A DNA stretch of 64,000 nucleotides from Aptenodytes patagonicus (lineage: Eukaryota > Chordata > Aves > Sphenisciformes > Spheniscidae). The notes beneath the pieces are model-generated. The model saw nothing but the letters and a program-made list of their open reading frames with translations. It was not told where the DNA came from and searched no databases. Position numbers and translations under genes: made by a program. Position 1 is the stretch's first letter; each line of letters begins with the position of its first letter. This document shows positions 1 through 11,181 of the stretch, piece by piece. The DNA lies in assembly GCF_965638725.1 (NCBI RefSeq), contig NC_134974.1, forward strand, positions 744,001 to 808,000, read 5' to 3'.

Positions 1-1506
1 GACTGAGAAGGGGGCCCACTAATGCCATTAAACAAGCTTATTGCGACCACCAGTGCTGTGGACCACAGTGAAATCTGATCATTCTTAAGACTGGCAGACT
101 TGCAAATTTTATGCAATTGCTGCTATTTAATGGGGCACTTGAATTTATCCTCTAATTTATTTAAGAGGTTTTTTTTTTTTATAAAGGTAACCTCTATTCG
201 TGGTGAAGTAACCCTCAGACTTGGCTGTTTTTTGAGCAGTCTTGTCACTTGTCCAGGGGGTCCTGTCTGGTTCCTCCATGGAACCAGAATGGCTGCACCC
301 ACCAAGAGAGGGGTGGGGTGAAGTTAGGCTTATGTCTGCTAAAAGATGCCTGTCAAGTGCTATGACTTAATTTACTGTTAGCTGAATGACTGTAGGATTT
401 CCTGCTGCATGGAATGATGGCTTCTAACAATAAATGACTGACCTCGTGGTCTGTAAGACACTGCATACCTGTAGTACTTTCCTATATAGTTGAGACCTAA
501 CCAAGAAGGTTTGGGGGAAGCGGTTATTCTCGGGGCCTGACCCCAGTGCAGCTGCAGAGCCCCGGAATGGGTTGGGAAAGCTCATGGACATCTTGAAAGC
601 AAGTCCCAAAATCCACAGCATGAAGCTGTGTCTTGAGTGCCTGCAGGGAATCTTTAAATGCTGCAGTTGCTAGTGCTCTAGGAAGGCTGCTTCTCGCTCT
701 GTGCACAGTTTCTGACCCTGGGGAGGTTGGGGAGCAGCTTTGAGAAACTGCCTGTACCTAAAGGACATCTTTCTACAGCCTGTCTGTCCAGTGTCCCAGC
801 GTGTGGATCTCTTCAGTGATAAGGGTGGGCTCACCTTTGGAGTAAAGCCTACCTAGAGCGCTAGTTGCTGATCTGAGCTCTCCTCCTGGCTTAAGGAACA
901 TGTGAGAATCGACTGTGCAGCTGCCTGTAGTCACGGGCAGAGATGCAGCACCTTCGCTCCTACTTGCTCCCTGCCTATCCTTCACTGAAAACAGCCTCTT
1001 CCCTGCTGTCCTTGAGGCATGGTTGTCTTGCTCCCTGCTGCTAGGCAGTTATGGTCTTGGTGACCAGCTTGGCATCTCTGTCCTGTGCTGGGGGGAAGGG
1101 GGGCACAACCAGCTGTAATTCCAGGGGGTGATTATTTCTAAGTGTGTTTTACCTCTGCGTTGCTCTTGGGTGCCTTGCTGGGCCATGGGGGTCTGCTGTC
1201 TGAAGTGTTGAAGCCCTGGGGAAAGCTAGCTACAGTAGGAGGCACCTGCATGCAAAACACTGCCTAGAGCACTGGCTAAAAGTACATCGTGACCATGCTG
1301 ACTGGGAGCACTGGCAATGCAAGAGGCAAGGGCTACAGATGAGCCAGGTACCTTCAGAGCTTCTAGCTGCACCCAGCCAGGCACCCCCCGGTCTGAGGAC
1401 TTGCTGCAGCAGTGTGCTGGGAAGGGGCTAGCGCAAGCTTTCTTTGGCGAAGGTTTCTTGGTTGTCTGAAGTTGACTTGTAACTCTTGACTCTTGCTTCC
1501 TGCCAG
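1..1506 (+). other. TPM3: TPM3 intron upstream of the terminal exon
   Basis: This stretch precedes the acceptor of the last TPM3 exon (tgccag at 1501-1506). I looked for the muscle-type alternative last exon, whose peptide ends in a DMTSI-like tail, and did not see it here. Open frames in this stretch show no family resemblance. I see no repeat or RNA gene. Intron status follows from the downstream acceptor and from the known TPM3 exon order. Confidence 0.6.
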
Positions 1507-1589
1507 ATAAACTGAAATCTACCAAAGAGGAGCATCTCTGCACGCAAAGAATGCTGGACCAGACCCTGCTAGACCTGAATGAGATGTAA
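1507..1589 (+). CDS. TPM3: Tropomyosin 3, terminal exon 9d (cytoskeletal isoforms)
   Basis: The exon starts after a clear acceptor (cttgcttcctgccag) in phase 1. It encodes DKLKSTKEEHLCTQRMLDQT followed by LLDLNEM and a TAA stop at 1587-1589. This is the C-terminal peptide of non-muscle TPM3 products (Tpm3.1 type), differing from the human peptide as I recall it by about one residue. Tropomyosin is a parallel coiled-coil dimer lying along F-actin. The alternative last exon alters head-to-tail overlap and isoform sorting. The heptad pattern continues through the peptide. The gene enters from the left edge, so only its end is present. NUP210L follows on the same strand, as in mammals. Confidence 0.93.
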
Positions 1590-1775
1590 TGGATCCCTGC
1601 CACTGCCTCTGCCACATGATGCTCGGGGGGGCCAGCCCAGCTGCTGCTGACCTCTAACCCTTGGGGACCAGAGTTTACTTTCAGTTGCCAACTTGACCAA
1701 ACACAAATCTTCTCCTTTGCCTCAGGGTTAAAGGCCATCAGGTTGGGCAGAGCTTCAAACAGCATTATTAAGGGA

Positions 1776-1781
1776 AATAAA
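1776..1781 (+). terminator. TPM3: Proximal poly(A) signal of TPM3
   Basis: A canonical AATAAA hexamer about 190 bases after the stop codon, followed by GT-rich sequence. It would give a short 3' UTR. Confidence 0.6.
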
Positions 1782-2649
1782 CAATGCAATAATGTTTGGG
1801 GAGCATGTTTGAGATGTATACATTTTGTAACTACCTTTTTTGTAGCAACCGTTGTAAACATTCCAAATAACTCGTGAGGCTGGTGAGCTACACTTCAAAG
1901 CTCTTGGCTTTAAAATTTGGTATTAACCTTCTGTTAATCGGCTCTGGGCTGCCCTGCTTTGGCAGGGGAGGAAGAAGGGTGTGATGGTTCCTGGCTGTGG
2001 GCCACTGAATCAAAGTAGCTGGGCTAGGGATGGAAGCCTGTTGGGAAAACTTCCTTTCCAGGAGCTGTTTGCCAAAAGAGCAGTTCAGTTTCTCAGCTTT
2101 AAGGTAACTCTGTGTTGTGGGGAAGCAACTTGGGCAAAAGGAGACTTTTTTTTTTTTAAAGCCAAGCCTGTTATCTGAACAATTGGACCTTCACATAGGT
2201 TGTTTCCCTTCCCCCCCCCACTGTTGGCCGCTTCCTTTCCTGGTAGGCTTAGAGAAGCCATGGCCCCTCTAACCATTGCCAGACAGGGGTTCAATTTGCG
2301 TTCACTAAGTGCTGATGCACCAAGCTTTATCGCTCATCGCTGGGTTACACTTAAGTACAACAGCCTTGTTTTCTTGGCGAAGTTTTTTTGCCTACCCTGA
2401 GGGAGGGAGTTGAGGCCTTCCTTCCTGGCCAGGAGTGCCCTTAGTGTCTTAAGGTACAAGCCATCTTGCTGTGCATTGCTGATGTGTAGTTGTTGTGAGG
2501 CGTGAGTGTGGAGATGTGTCAAGCTCGCAGTGTGTAGCTTGTGCTCGAGCATGCTGCTTGGTTGTAGCAGTTTTAGGGGCCAATCTGGAGAAAAGAACCC
2601 TATCAAGTGTTTTGATACTAAATTGAAAAATTGTCTTACTGTCTTTTGA

Positions 2650-2655
2650 AATAAA
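2650..2655 (+). terminator. TPM3: Distal poly(A) signal of TPM3
   Basis: A canonical AATAAA hexamer just upstream of the GC-rich promoter of the following gene. It is the last AATAAA before NUP210L exon 1, which makes it the likely end of the long TPM3 transcript. Confidence 0.65.
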
Positions 2656-2689
2656 AACCAATCCCTCCACGTTGCTGTCTGGCTGCAGA

Positions 2690-3037
2690 GCTTTACTGTG
2701 CGTGAGCTGCTCCGTCTGGGGCTGCGGGGGATGAGGGTGGGTCTGAAGACCGGAGCCTGCGCCCGTCCCTCAGGGAGGAGACCGGGGGTGAGGTAAGGCC
2801 AAGCTCGCCTGCTTCTTCCCAGGTCCAGAGCGCAAAAGCAGACCTGTGGGGGCGAGTCCTCCCTCTTTTACCTCAGCCCTTCGGGGAGGGGGGGGAGCTG
2901 CTGCTTCCCGCGCGGCGGGTGCCCGGTGGCCCCGGTCGCCTCCGCGCCGCGGACCGGTAGGCGGCAGGGCGCATGCGCACGGCGGCGAGGTACGCACTAC
3001 GCCTGGTCGGGGGGTGGCCGGGACCATCTGAACGCGC
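2690..3037 (+). promoter_or_regulatory. NUP210L: CpG-rich promoter of the NUP210L relic with two NRF1-type palindromes
   Basis: This is a GC- and CpG-rich block between the TPM3 poly(A) signal and the NUP210L start codon. It contains the perfect palindrome GCGCATGCGC, the core recognised by NRF1, at 2969-2978. A second copy at 3034-3043 overlaps the ATG at 3038. No TATA box is seen. The architecture is that of a TATA-less NRF1-driven promoter and has survived although the gene body has decayed. Confidence 0.55.
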
Positions 3038-6000
3038 ATGCGCAGGGCGGAGGTGCGCGGGAAGTGCGGTCTGCTGCCAGCGCTGTCGTGGCTGCAGTCT
3101 GACAGGAGGAGGCGGGCTTGGCTGTCTGCTCCCCTCTTCCTCCTGTTCTTGGCGGTGCCCGTCTTCGCCTTTAAGCTAAATGTGCCCAAAGTGTCGCTGC
3201 CCTTCAGCCGGGAGCTCTGGGTTCCCTTTGAGCTAGAGGCTGAGGGGGGGTGTTATTCCTGGTGAGCGGGCAGTGGTGTGGGGAAGCAGGGACCGTTGCT
3301 CCTGGTGAAAAAGGGAGTGGTGTTGAGGGGAGAAAAAAAGGCTATGGGGGGTGTTGAGGGGGTGGGAACCCTCTGGTAACAGGGCTAGAGAAAGAAGGGG
3401 CTAAGGGAGGATGTATGGAGGAGGGGTCAGTGGCTTGTTTTCCTGGGTTAGGGAAAGGTTTGGAGAGCACAAGGGGGGCTGTCCTGAAAAAAAACCAAAA
3501 CCCTGAGCTCAGGATCTTCCTGTGAGCTGGTGGGCATGGCTGTGCTGTGTGCTTGCAAGACAGAAGGCTCTTACCTTGTTTAAAAAGCACTGTAGTCTCA
3601 GGGGGCTCTGCAATCTGACAGGGAGTAGGTGACCGAGGGGGTGTTGTCCCATCTGCTTGTGCTTAGCTGTGGGATGCCAGTTTGTGTAGTCAGAGCAGGG
3701 TTGGTTTGTTTTCTGGGCTGTTGTTGCTGGCTGGTGTCAACATCAAAACTTGGAGAAGAGGGACCGTCAACTGTTGGCCTATGCACCTTGGAACTTGGTA
3801 TGTGAGCTGTTGTGAGCGAGCTCTACCCAGCACTGAGACAAATGCATTGAAGCAGGTTATTACAGGAATAAATACTAAAAAAGGGAGTGTTTTAATGCAG
3901 TTTTATAAACCTGCATTTATTTAAGCACTCTGTCACTTTTTTTTTTTAAAGCCCATTTAACGATACACCTGTGAGCGGAGGGGGGGAAAAATATCTTCCT
4001 GTCTTTTTTTCAGGCCTTCCTCATGTTACGATATAGTCACCGTTGAGCCCATTTATGAGAACGGTGCCATTTGCTCCCAAAAAGCTTTGGTGTCTTCACA
4101 AGCCAGAAAGCAGTGTTGTGACGGCTGAGGAACCTGGTAGGTAGAAAAGTAAAAATTCATAGAGCAGAGGATTGTACACATAGATGTACGTTTTTAGAAA
4201 GAAGAACAATTTAATTACTCTGTTGAAAAACCTATGGTTTATGATAGCATATTATTCAGGCTCTGTAGGATGGGAAGCCACCTATTTGTTCTTTATTATT
4301 TTCACTAGTACTAGCTTTTCACAAGTTTTGAAGCCAGTATGAGCTTGTAGATGCTGAATTAAGGATTATTTGTTCTCTTGTTGTAGTGACGGGCCATTTA
4401 CTCCATTGTGATGTCATTGTTGATATGATAAACAGTATTGAAATTATCTCCTGAACTTGAGAACTCTGGACGATTCTCCCCCGGAGTTGGCTGTGAGAGC
4501 TCTGAACATCGAAGGTGTTACTTGTGAGCTAAGCTCTCCTGCTATAATTCCAAAGTTTTAACTCTTCCTCTCGAGAAAGAAATGCTGCTTCTTGTCTTCA
4601 TGTCTAAAGGGAAAGGAGGTTTGGTTTTACTATGTCAGCTAGCAGGAATCCATGAGTTTTAGTTTCTGTGCCAATTCTCCTTTCTGTAGATGATTATCAG
4701 ATTCCTGTAATTTGTAAAGTGACCTTTTTGCAGAATTAGAACTTCCCTTTGAACATTTTGAGCTTGAACTTTGCAACCAAGTTATTGTGCCTGGTGGGTC
4801 TGACCTTCTTCCAGTGGCCTGGAGGTGAAGACAGCCACTGTGAGAGCCGTGCAGTTGGGACAGCGCAATCTGGTCTTTGTTCATGAGAGTATCCTTCTAA
4901 ATAGAGTTCCACCTAGTTCTTATGTCCCAGTACGTGGCCGTCCTCTTTCCCAAGTATGACCAACTTGATTTGTAGTAAAAGAGACTGTAAAGGCAAACAG
5001 GAAGTTTTGGGGTCTGATTGTGAGTTTCTCTGTATGCTTTAACTTCTCAGAGTAGTTAGTTGGGCTCTCTGAGGATGTCCATATTCTCTTTTAATAAAAT
5101 GAAAATTGTGAAAGAATTTCTATACAAGAACAAAGATGTTCACATGCAAGCTGCATTTGGTCTTCCTAATTGCACTATGTTGTAGAAGCTGGATTTTTAG
5201 GTAATAAGAAAATGAAAGCTTGATTGTAAAACTCTCACATTTCTTTCTTTTTTTTTTTTGATCAGGAACATGCTGCTTCTTTAAAATATAATTGCATCCA
5301 TTATGTTGGCAGTGGGCATCTAAATCTTAAGGCAAAAGCAGACTGCATCTTTTCAAGTGCATTGGTTTGAAAATTGAAGTTGGCTTTTCTCCGTTTGATG
5401 GGTTGTTCTCTAAATCAGAGTAATTAACGAAAGATTAACAACAGAATGGGCCTCGGAGCTTGGAAAGCATGTGTCGCGATTGCCTTCGTGCCACTTTTGT
5501 GCTGCTTGCTGAACTATTTTTGTTGGAGAGTGTTTGGATTCAAGAATTAGTTTTTACATGATACTGGATACTTCGGAGGATGAATAATGAGAGCCTTTCT
5601 GCTTCAGTCACTAATTCCTATCCAGAAAGGTTTCACAGTGACCATAAGTGCTGGCTGCCTCATGGCTGTCCTTCTCCATTCTGCACTGAAATCTGTTTAT
5701 TGGCAGCAGAAAGATGTCTCCGTTACAGAAATTAGCATCACTGGCACTCTCATTGCTCTAGGACAAAATGTGACACAAACTTCAGGTTTCCAAGCCAATT
5801 TAGGATTGCTTTGTTACTAATCTGCAGATTAATAACTTTCGATAATAGAGTTGTGTTTCTTAATGAAAAATGCGTTACCACCATTAGTTATTGTTGATGG
5901 TTCTCGGAAGCAAACCATGTGTTTTATTTCAGGTTTCACTGTCCACACAGGAGACTCGTGGATACTGGAAGTGAAGTGAGAATATGTGATCACTAGAAGT

Positions 6001-9000
6001 TTATGACACAGACAGCACTAAAGTGTATTTATCTGATGTGAATATGTGTTTAGTTAACAACGAGCAGCTGCCAAAGGGAGTGCCATGGTGAATTGTGTTA
6101 CAGATATTTAGCACTAATAAGGAAACGAGAGAGAGAGAGAGAGAAGGAAATTAACCCTTGCTGTGTTGTTATCTCAGTCTCTCTCTCACACACATTTCTA
6201 TTCACATTTCATCCATACCAATCTTCTTACTGTGTTACAAACCTCTAGAGAAATGCACAATTCTGTGAGTGTTTGTGGAAAGTGCGTCGGGTTTTCCTTG
6301 GAAGGGGACACAATTTTCACTAATCTCTGTCAATTTGCAGAACCTGAGAATAACTCACCATTTTTCTAAGGAGTATTTTGAAGAGCTCCTGTTTTCACAT
6401 AATGGGTTCATATAGTTCAGGTCCTGAAAGATGGCATAATAGGGATAAAAGCTGAACTGGTTTCTGTTCTTCTACAGGTGAGAGGCAAAGGTGGTAGTAA
6501 TTTTCTTCAGAATTTTTTTTTTTCCTAGTCCCTCAGGTCATATAATAATACTCTTGTTCACACCTATGTGAAAGGAACTGCTGTGTGGTTCAAGTTATGC
6601 CATATTTCTCCTGCAAGAGCAAGTTACTCTCGACAAGGTTTTTGTAGACAATGCCTTCTGCAGTTTCTGCAGTTGTGAGCAGTCCAAGAGACAAATCGGA
6701 CTCCCTCAGAAATGCGAGAAACCAGGCGCTTTGATAGAAAGGCCAGGAAAAATTGAATTAGAGCAGCAACTCTTGAAATATCTGCTCTGGCATTGGAGCA
6801 GCAGCAGCTCTTACCTAAACTGTGTGCAGCATGGCTTCTTACCTAGACCATGTGTGGGTCCATGGCACACTTGCTCTTTGCCAAGTGGCGTTCTTGCAAA
6901 CAATTTCCAGACAACATTTTAGAGTGAGGGTGTTCCAGGGACCATTCTCCATAGGTGAATTAGATGTAGTTTTTGAAGCTGATGAGTTTCAAAGCAGAAG
7001 CAAGTTATTCCATGCCAACTGGCCTCAGCACTTGGGAATATAAATTAAATATGTTCAGGAACTAATATAAATGTAGCCACAGACTCCTGTCTCTAATTTT
7101 ATACAGAGCAAAATATTTTGGAGGCAATCCAGTGTGTTATAGCGACATTTCGATCACCTCAGGAAAGAAGCTACTGGTTTCAGATATGTGGTTTTTAAGC
7201 TTACATCCTAAGCAATCAGTACAAATCATCTTCGCAGGATTCCCAACCGGTTCAGGGTTGTATAAAGTGCCTAGTTCTGTTACCTGTCATTTGCTAATGG
7301 TTAAAAGCACGAGCTTTCTCCTTTTGATGCTTGAGCTACTTTGCTTGAAAGGTTGCTTCCTTTTTTCCCCTTGTTTGTAGGATGGCTTTGAGGCTTACTT
7401 CCCCACACCAGTCAGCCATGAGCGGGAGATGAATATTTACCTTTCCATCAAGGTGTCAGCTTCTTTCCTTGCATTTCCACACCATCCCATGGAAGTCTTG
7501 TATTGATATAAACTTCAGGTGAAGTAGACTATGGATAGGAAAATCATGAAGGCCTTCTTGGTGTGAGCGCCTCTTCCAGAAGAAAAGTTAGTTAAAAACG
7601 TCTAGCCAATAGATGCTCAATGAGAATCCTGAGCACTGAACAGGCCAAAACACTCTCATTTTCCTTCTTTAGCCTTGTAACAGTTCTACTCCCACACTGC
7701 TTTCTGTTTAGCTCCCTCCAGCAAACCCCATTTTTTGTTGGTAAAGTCATCTACTCTTTTCCTTTCTCCAGAGGTGCGATGCTCCTATCCTCAAGTGTTC
7801 TTTTCCTCCCCCGTGCTTTTCCTCTATCTTCCTCTCTCATGTCTTTTCGTTGTCTTGTTCTTTGGTCGCATGCCTGTATTCCCGGGTCATTTGCTGTTCA
7901 CTTGGCTGTGTGTCATTAAAGTTCACTGGATTTTTGAACTGTTGACAGTGTTGTGTAAGTGTAAGAAGAGGCAACAGAGATGCACTTTTTCCCTGTTCTT
8001 TCACAAGCTTTGGTCCTTAGTTACCTGGGGTAAATGGTCTCACTGTGTCTTGGCTGGAAAAATGGAGTTTGTTTGGTTTTACTTGAATTGTAAAATAAGT
8101 CTACATGTTTTTCATTTTACTTCTGACAGTCCATTGTGAGACGTAGTAGAAGTTTGAAAAGTACTTTGAGATCCTCAGCTGGAAAAGTTTTAGAAGTGCT
8201 GCTGCTGTTTTTGGTTGGATTTTGGGATTTTTTTTTATACTGTTACTCCATAGCTAAGCTAGTACTGCTCATTTGTTGCAGGAAATAATCCTGTGGTGAA
8301 TTGTGTGGGCTGAGCCCAGTGACGCTTTTCTTATGTCAGATCAATGTAGTTGCCTACCAACGATCAACGTAGTTGATTTGAGCAATGGCTTTTGAGTAGA
8401 CTACCTCCTTTCTGTATATTTAACTTCTCTGTATTAGAGACACAAATGTGTATTTACTGTGTCTTTGCCTCTTTGCTTTCGCTATAGGTCATCCCTTTGC
8501 AGCCTGGATTTTTAAGCCTGGAAATTTATGATCTCTGTTTGGGATTCCTGGGACCAGTTACAGCTTACCTGCGTGTGTCTGACATGCATGAGTTGGAGGT
8601 GGATCTCACTGATAAGGTGATGCAGTCTTAGGGAAGCTCAAATGTTCCTAAAAGCTAATGTGGTAGGATATATTTCCCTGCCCACAGAGAGGAGGCAGCA
8701 CCAAGATAGGTCTTAGGATTAAGCATCCAGAGCAGGACATGGATACAGAGCCCTCAAGGAAGAATGTATGAAGCTTTCTCTTCCTTTCTCCTCTCCCCTT
8801 CTCTTTTTAATCTAGCTTGAGATTGGCAAGTCTCTTGTGGTTACCATTCGAGTCCTGGGTTTTCAGCAACTTCCCTTGCTGAGTAAATACTTCAAGTATG
8901 TGAAGCTGAAGCTGCAAGCAGCATCTCCTATCATTACACTTGTGTGAGTATTACAGTTGGCAGGTTGGAGCACTCTTAAGTACTAACTGATAATGTTCAC

Positions 9001-9753
9001 CTTGTATTGGAAAAAACAGAACTGATAATTACAGAAGAAAACCTATTTACAACCCCCTTGCTATTTGCTGGCTCACTGTGTAAATGTTGGTAGAGTGCAT
9101 GAAAGGTGTCAGGACTGTAATTACCAGCTTTAGCAGTGAGTTCTCAGGAGAATCTCCACTTACCCTTCTGTAAAACGTTAATGAATTTCTAGATAACTTT
9201 TTTGGCAGGCTGTGGCAATTAACTTGTATTCGTAAAGCTCTTTGAGATTCCTGGTTGCAGGACTGAAATGTTTTTTCATCTCCCATTGCCTGTGTCTCTG
9301 TGTTACCATATGGGCATATGAAACACATCTGAAACAGTGATATATCTCTGCATTAATTCAGACCTGGTAGCTCAGTCCATAAGTTTTCTTTCGACAGAAG
9401 AATTGATTCCCTCACACTTACTGTATTTATTAGATGGTATTTTGCCACTCGGAGCTCTATGCGTCCTCTATCTAGGACTATGGATATCTCAAAGTTCAAG
9501 CCTCAATAGTATAGTAGTCACAACTTGCCTATTAAACAGTTCCTGCCTGAGTTCTCTCTTAGTTGTCGTACAGGGAATGAAAGGTGAAGTCATGGTAAGG
9601 TGTCTTTGCAGGCAAATGGAAGAAGTGAGAGAATATTCTGAATTGTATGTACTTCAAGCTGTTGCTATCGGTCAGACAACTGGTAGCTATGGCCTGGGAC
9701 AAGATGGGAAGATTTACTTCAGCTCCTCGGAAAGTAGAGCTAAGAGTGCACAG
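3038..9753 (+). pseudogene. NUP210L: Nucleoporin 210-like relic (internally deleted, frameshifted)
   Basis: This is a remnant of the pore-membrane glycoprotein gp210 paralogue. Exon 1 (3038-3261) is open: a signal-peptide-like stretch (WLSAPLFLLFLAVPVFAF), then KLNVPKVSLPFSRELWVPF and a CYSW box typical of gp210 N-termini. Exon 2 (4014-4136) has the VTVEPIYENGAICSQKAL block, then slips frame and meets TGA. A piece at 4734 to about 4930 gives ELPFEHFELEL, then, in another frame, RAVQLGQRNLVFVHESI. The piece at 5933-5976 gives GFTVHTGDSWILEV. The exon at 8488-8616 (GFLSLEIYDLCLGFLGP) and the exon at 8816-8941 (QAASPIITL) are open and joinable. The exon at 9612-9753 enters in the wrong phase and slips again after VLQAVAIGQTT. 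Most exons between roughly residues 350 and 950, and everything after about 1080, are absent. Human NUP210L has about 1,890 residues. An unmatched exon-like piece lies at 7381-7452. Position after TPM3 agrees with mammals. Confidence 0.85.
6127..6144 (+). repeat. (GA)n microsatellite
   Basis: About nine GA dinucleotides inside the NUP210L relic, followed by a CT/CA-rich stretch around 6178-6190. Confidence 0.85.
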
Positions 9754-10616
9754 GTTTAAATCTGCTCACGTCTGAGTGTTTCTGACCCATTGTGGAGTCT
9801 TTTTCTTCAAAGTTCTTTAAGAGAAAAAAAAAAAATCCCACTTATGATGATATTCTGAAGCCTTGATGTCTTATGTCTCTTAAATTCATATAAAAAAGGA
9901 TCTTATAAATAATTGTTGTCAGGGACTATTGATACCATTTCTGTATTTTGGCAAAGTATCCATTGTTTTCTCCTAGTCCTTTCATTCAGAAGGCAGAATC
10001 ACTTCCCTCACTAGAAATCTCTGTACTCTGTAATAAATCTGTGCCAAGATCTCCTTAGACAGGCTCATGTGATTCAACACTAACAGTCCTAGTATTCTGT
10101 CTAGTGATGCTGCACAAAAAAGAAATGCGTATAACATTTTACAGCAGAATATTTTGCCTTTTACCGGGTCTTTCCTCCATTTAAACTGATTCCAAAGAAA
10201 ATCACTCTTATTCCACACAATATGATGCAGGTGAGCATTATTTCTTCTGAACAAATTAGAATTTTTCATTCCCCTTCACCTATTGCTTCCTTTCCCCCTG
10301 AGTATTGGTATTTTTCAGGAGAGGTGTGCAACAGGCAACTGGAGACATTAATTCCCTAAACCCCAGGGTTTAGATTCACTATTATATGTATGTTTGTTTT
10401 CCTTGGTGAACAGCTTACGTTTTATTTAAATATACTTCAGGTGATGTCAGAGGGTGGCCCCAGCCACAGTCCATCATCCATTTCTCTGTCACTCACTGCT
10501 CCATTGCTGAGGTTAACCAACTTGGACAAGTAGTGGCAAGGGCAGTTGAATAGTGGTTCAGGTGGTTAGTGAAGACTCAGGAAAAGTTACTGTTTTTTCA
10601 CAGATATTTTTCCATT
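9754..10616. other. Non-coding gap after the NUP210L relic
   Basis: AT-rich sequence with no exon that I could match to the remaining two-fifths of NUP210L (residues after about 1080, including its transmembrane segment). No recognisable repeat until the LTR edge at 10617. Short open frames here look random. Confidence 0.5.
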
Positions 10617-11181
10617 TGTTATGGTTTAACCCGGCACGCAGCTCAACACCACACAGCTGTTCGCTGACTCCCCCGCCACCCCAGAGGGATGGGGGAGAGA
10701 ATCGGGGCGGGGAGAAATAAATTTATCGGTTGAGATAAAGACAGTTTAATAGGACAGAAAAGGAAGGGAAAATAATAATAATATTAGTAATGATAAAAGA
10801 ATATATAAAATAAGTGATGCACAATACAATTGCTCACCACCCGCGACTGATGCCCAGCCAGTCCTGAGCAGTGGTCACCCCCCGCCAGCTAACTCCCCCC
10901 AGTTTCTGTACTGAGCATGACATCCCATGGTATGGACTACCCCTTTGGCCAGTTGGGGTCAGCTGTCCTGGCTGTGCCCCCTCCCAGCTCCTTGTGCCCC
11001 TCCAGCCTTCTCAGTCGGTAGAGCACGGGAAGCTGAAAAATCCTTGACTAGTGTAAGCACTGCTCAGCAACAACTAAAACATCGGTGTGTTATCAACATT
11101 GTTCTCACCCTAAATCCAAAGCACAGCACTGTACCAGCTACTAGGAAGGAAATTAACTCTGTCCCAGCCGAAACCAGGACA
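10617..11181 (-). repeat. 3' LTR of the ERVL-type fossil
   Basis: On the - strand the LTR runs from TGTCCTGGTTTC (at 11181) to CCATAACA (at 10617), giving TG...CA ends. It is preceded by a purine-rich AAGGGG tract. The 5' LTR partner was not found in the window. Confidence 0.8.

Larger units (their letters stand above)
1590..2675 (+). other. TPM3: TPM3 3' untranslated region
   Basis: Non-coding sequence follows the TAA stop. It contains a proximal AATAAA at 1776-1781, with a GT-rich stretch downstream, and a distal AATAAA at 2650-2655. The distal signal lies just before the CpG-rich start of the next gene, so the long UTR is about 1.1 kb. A 211-codon open frame on the opposite strand (1226-1861) overlaps this UTR and exon and is not considered real. 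Confidence 0.7.

Noticed and set aside
1226-1861. 211-codon open frame on the - strand
   Set aside because: Antisense to the TPM3 terminal exon and 3' UTR; no family resemblance.
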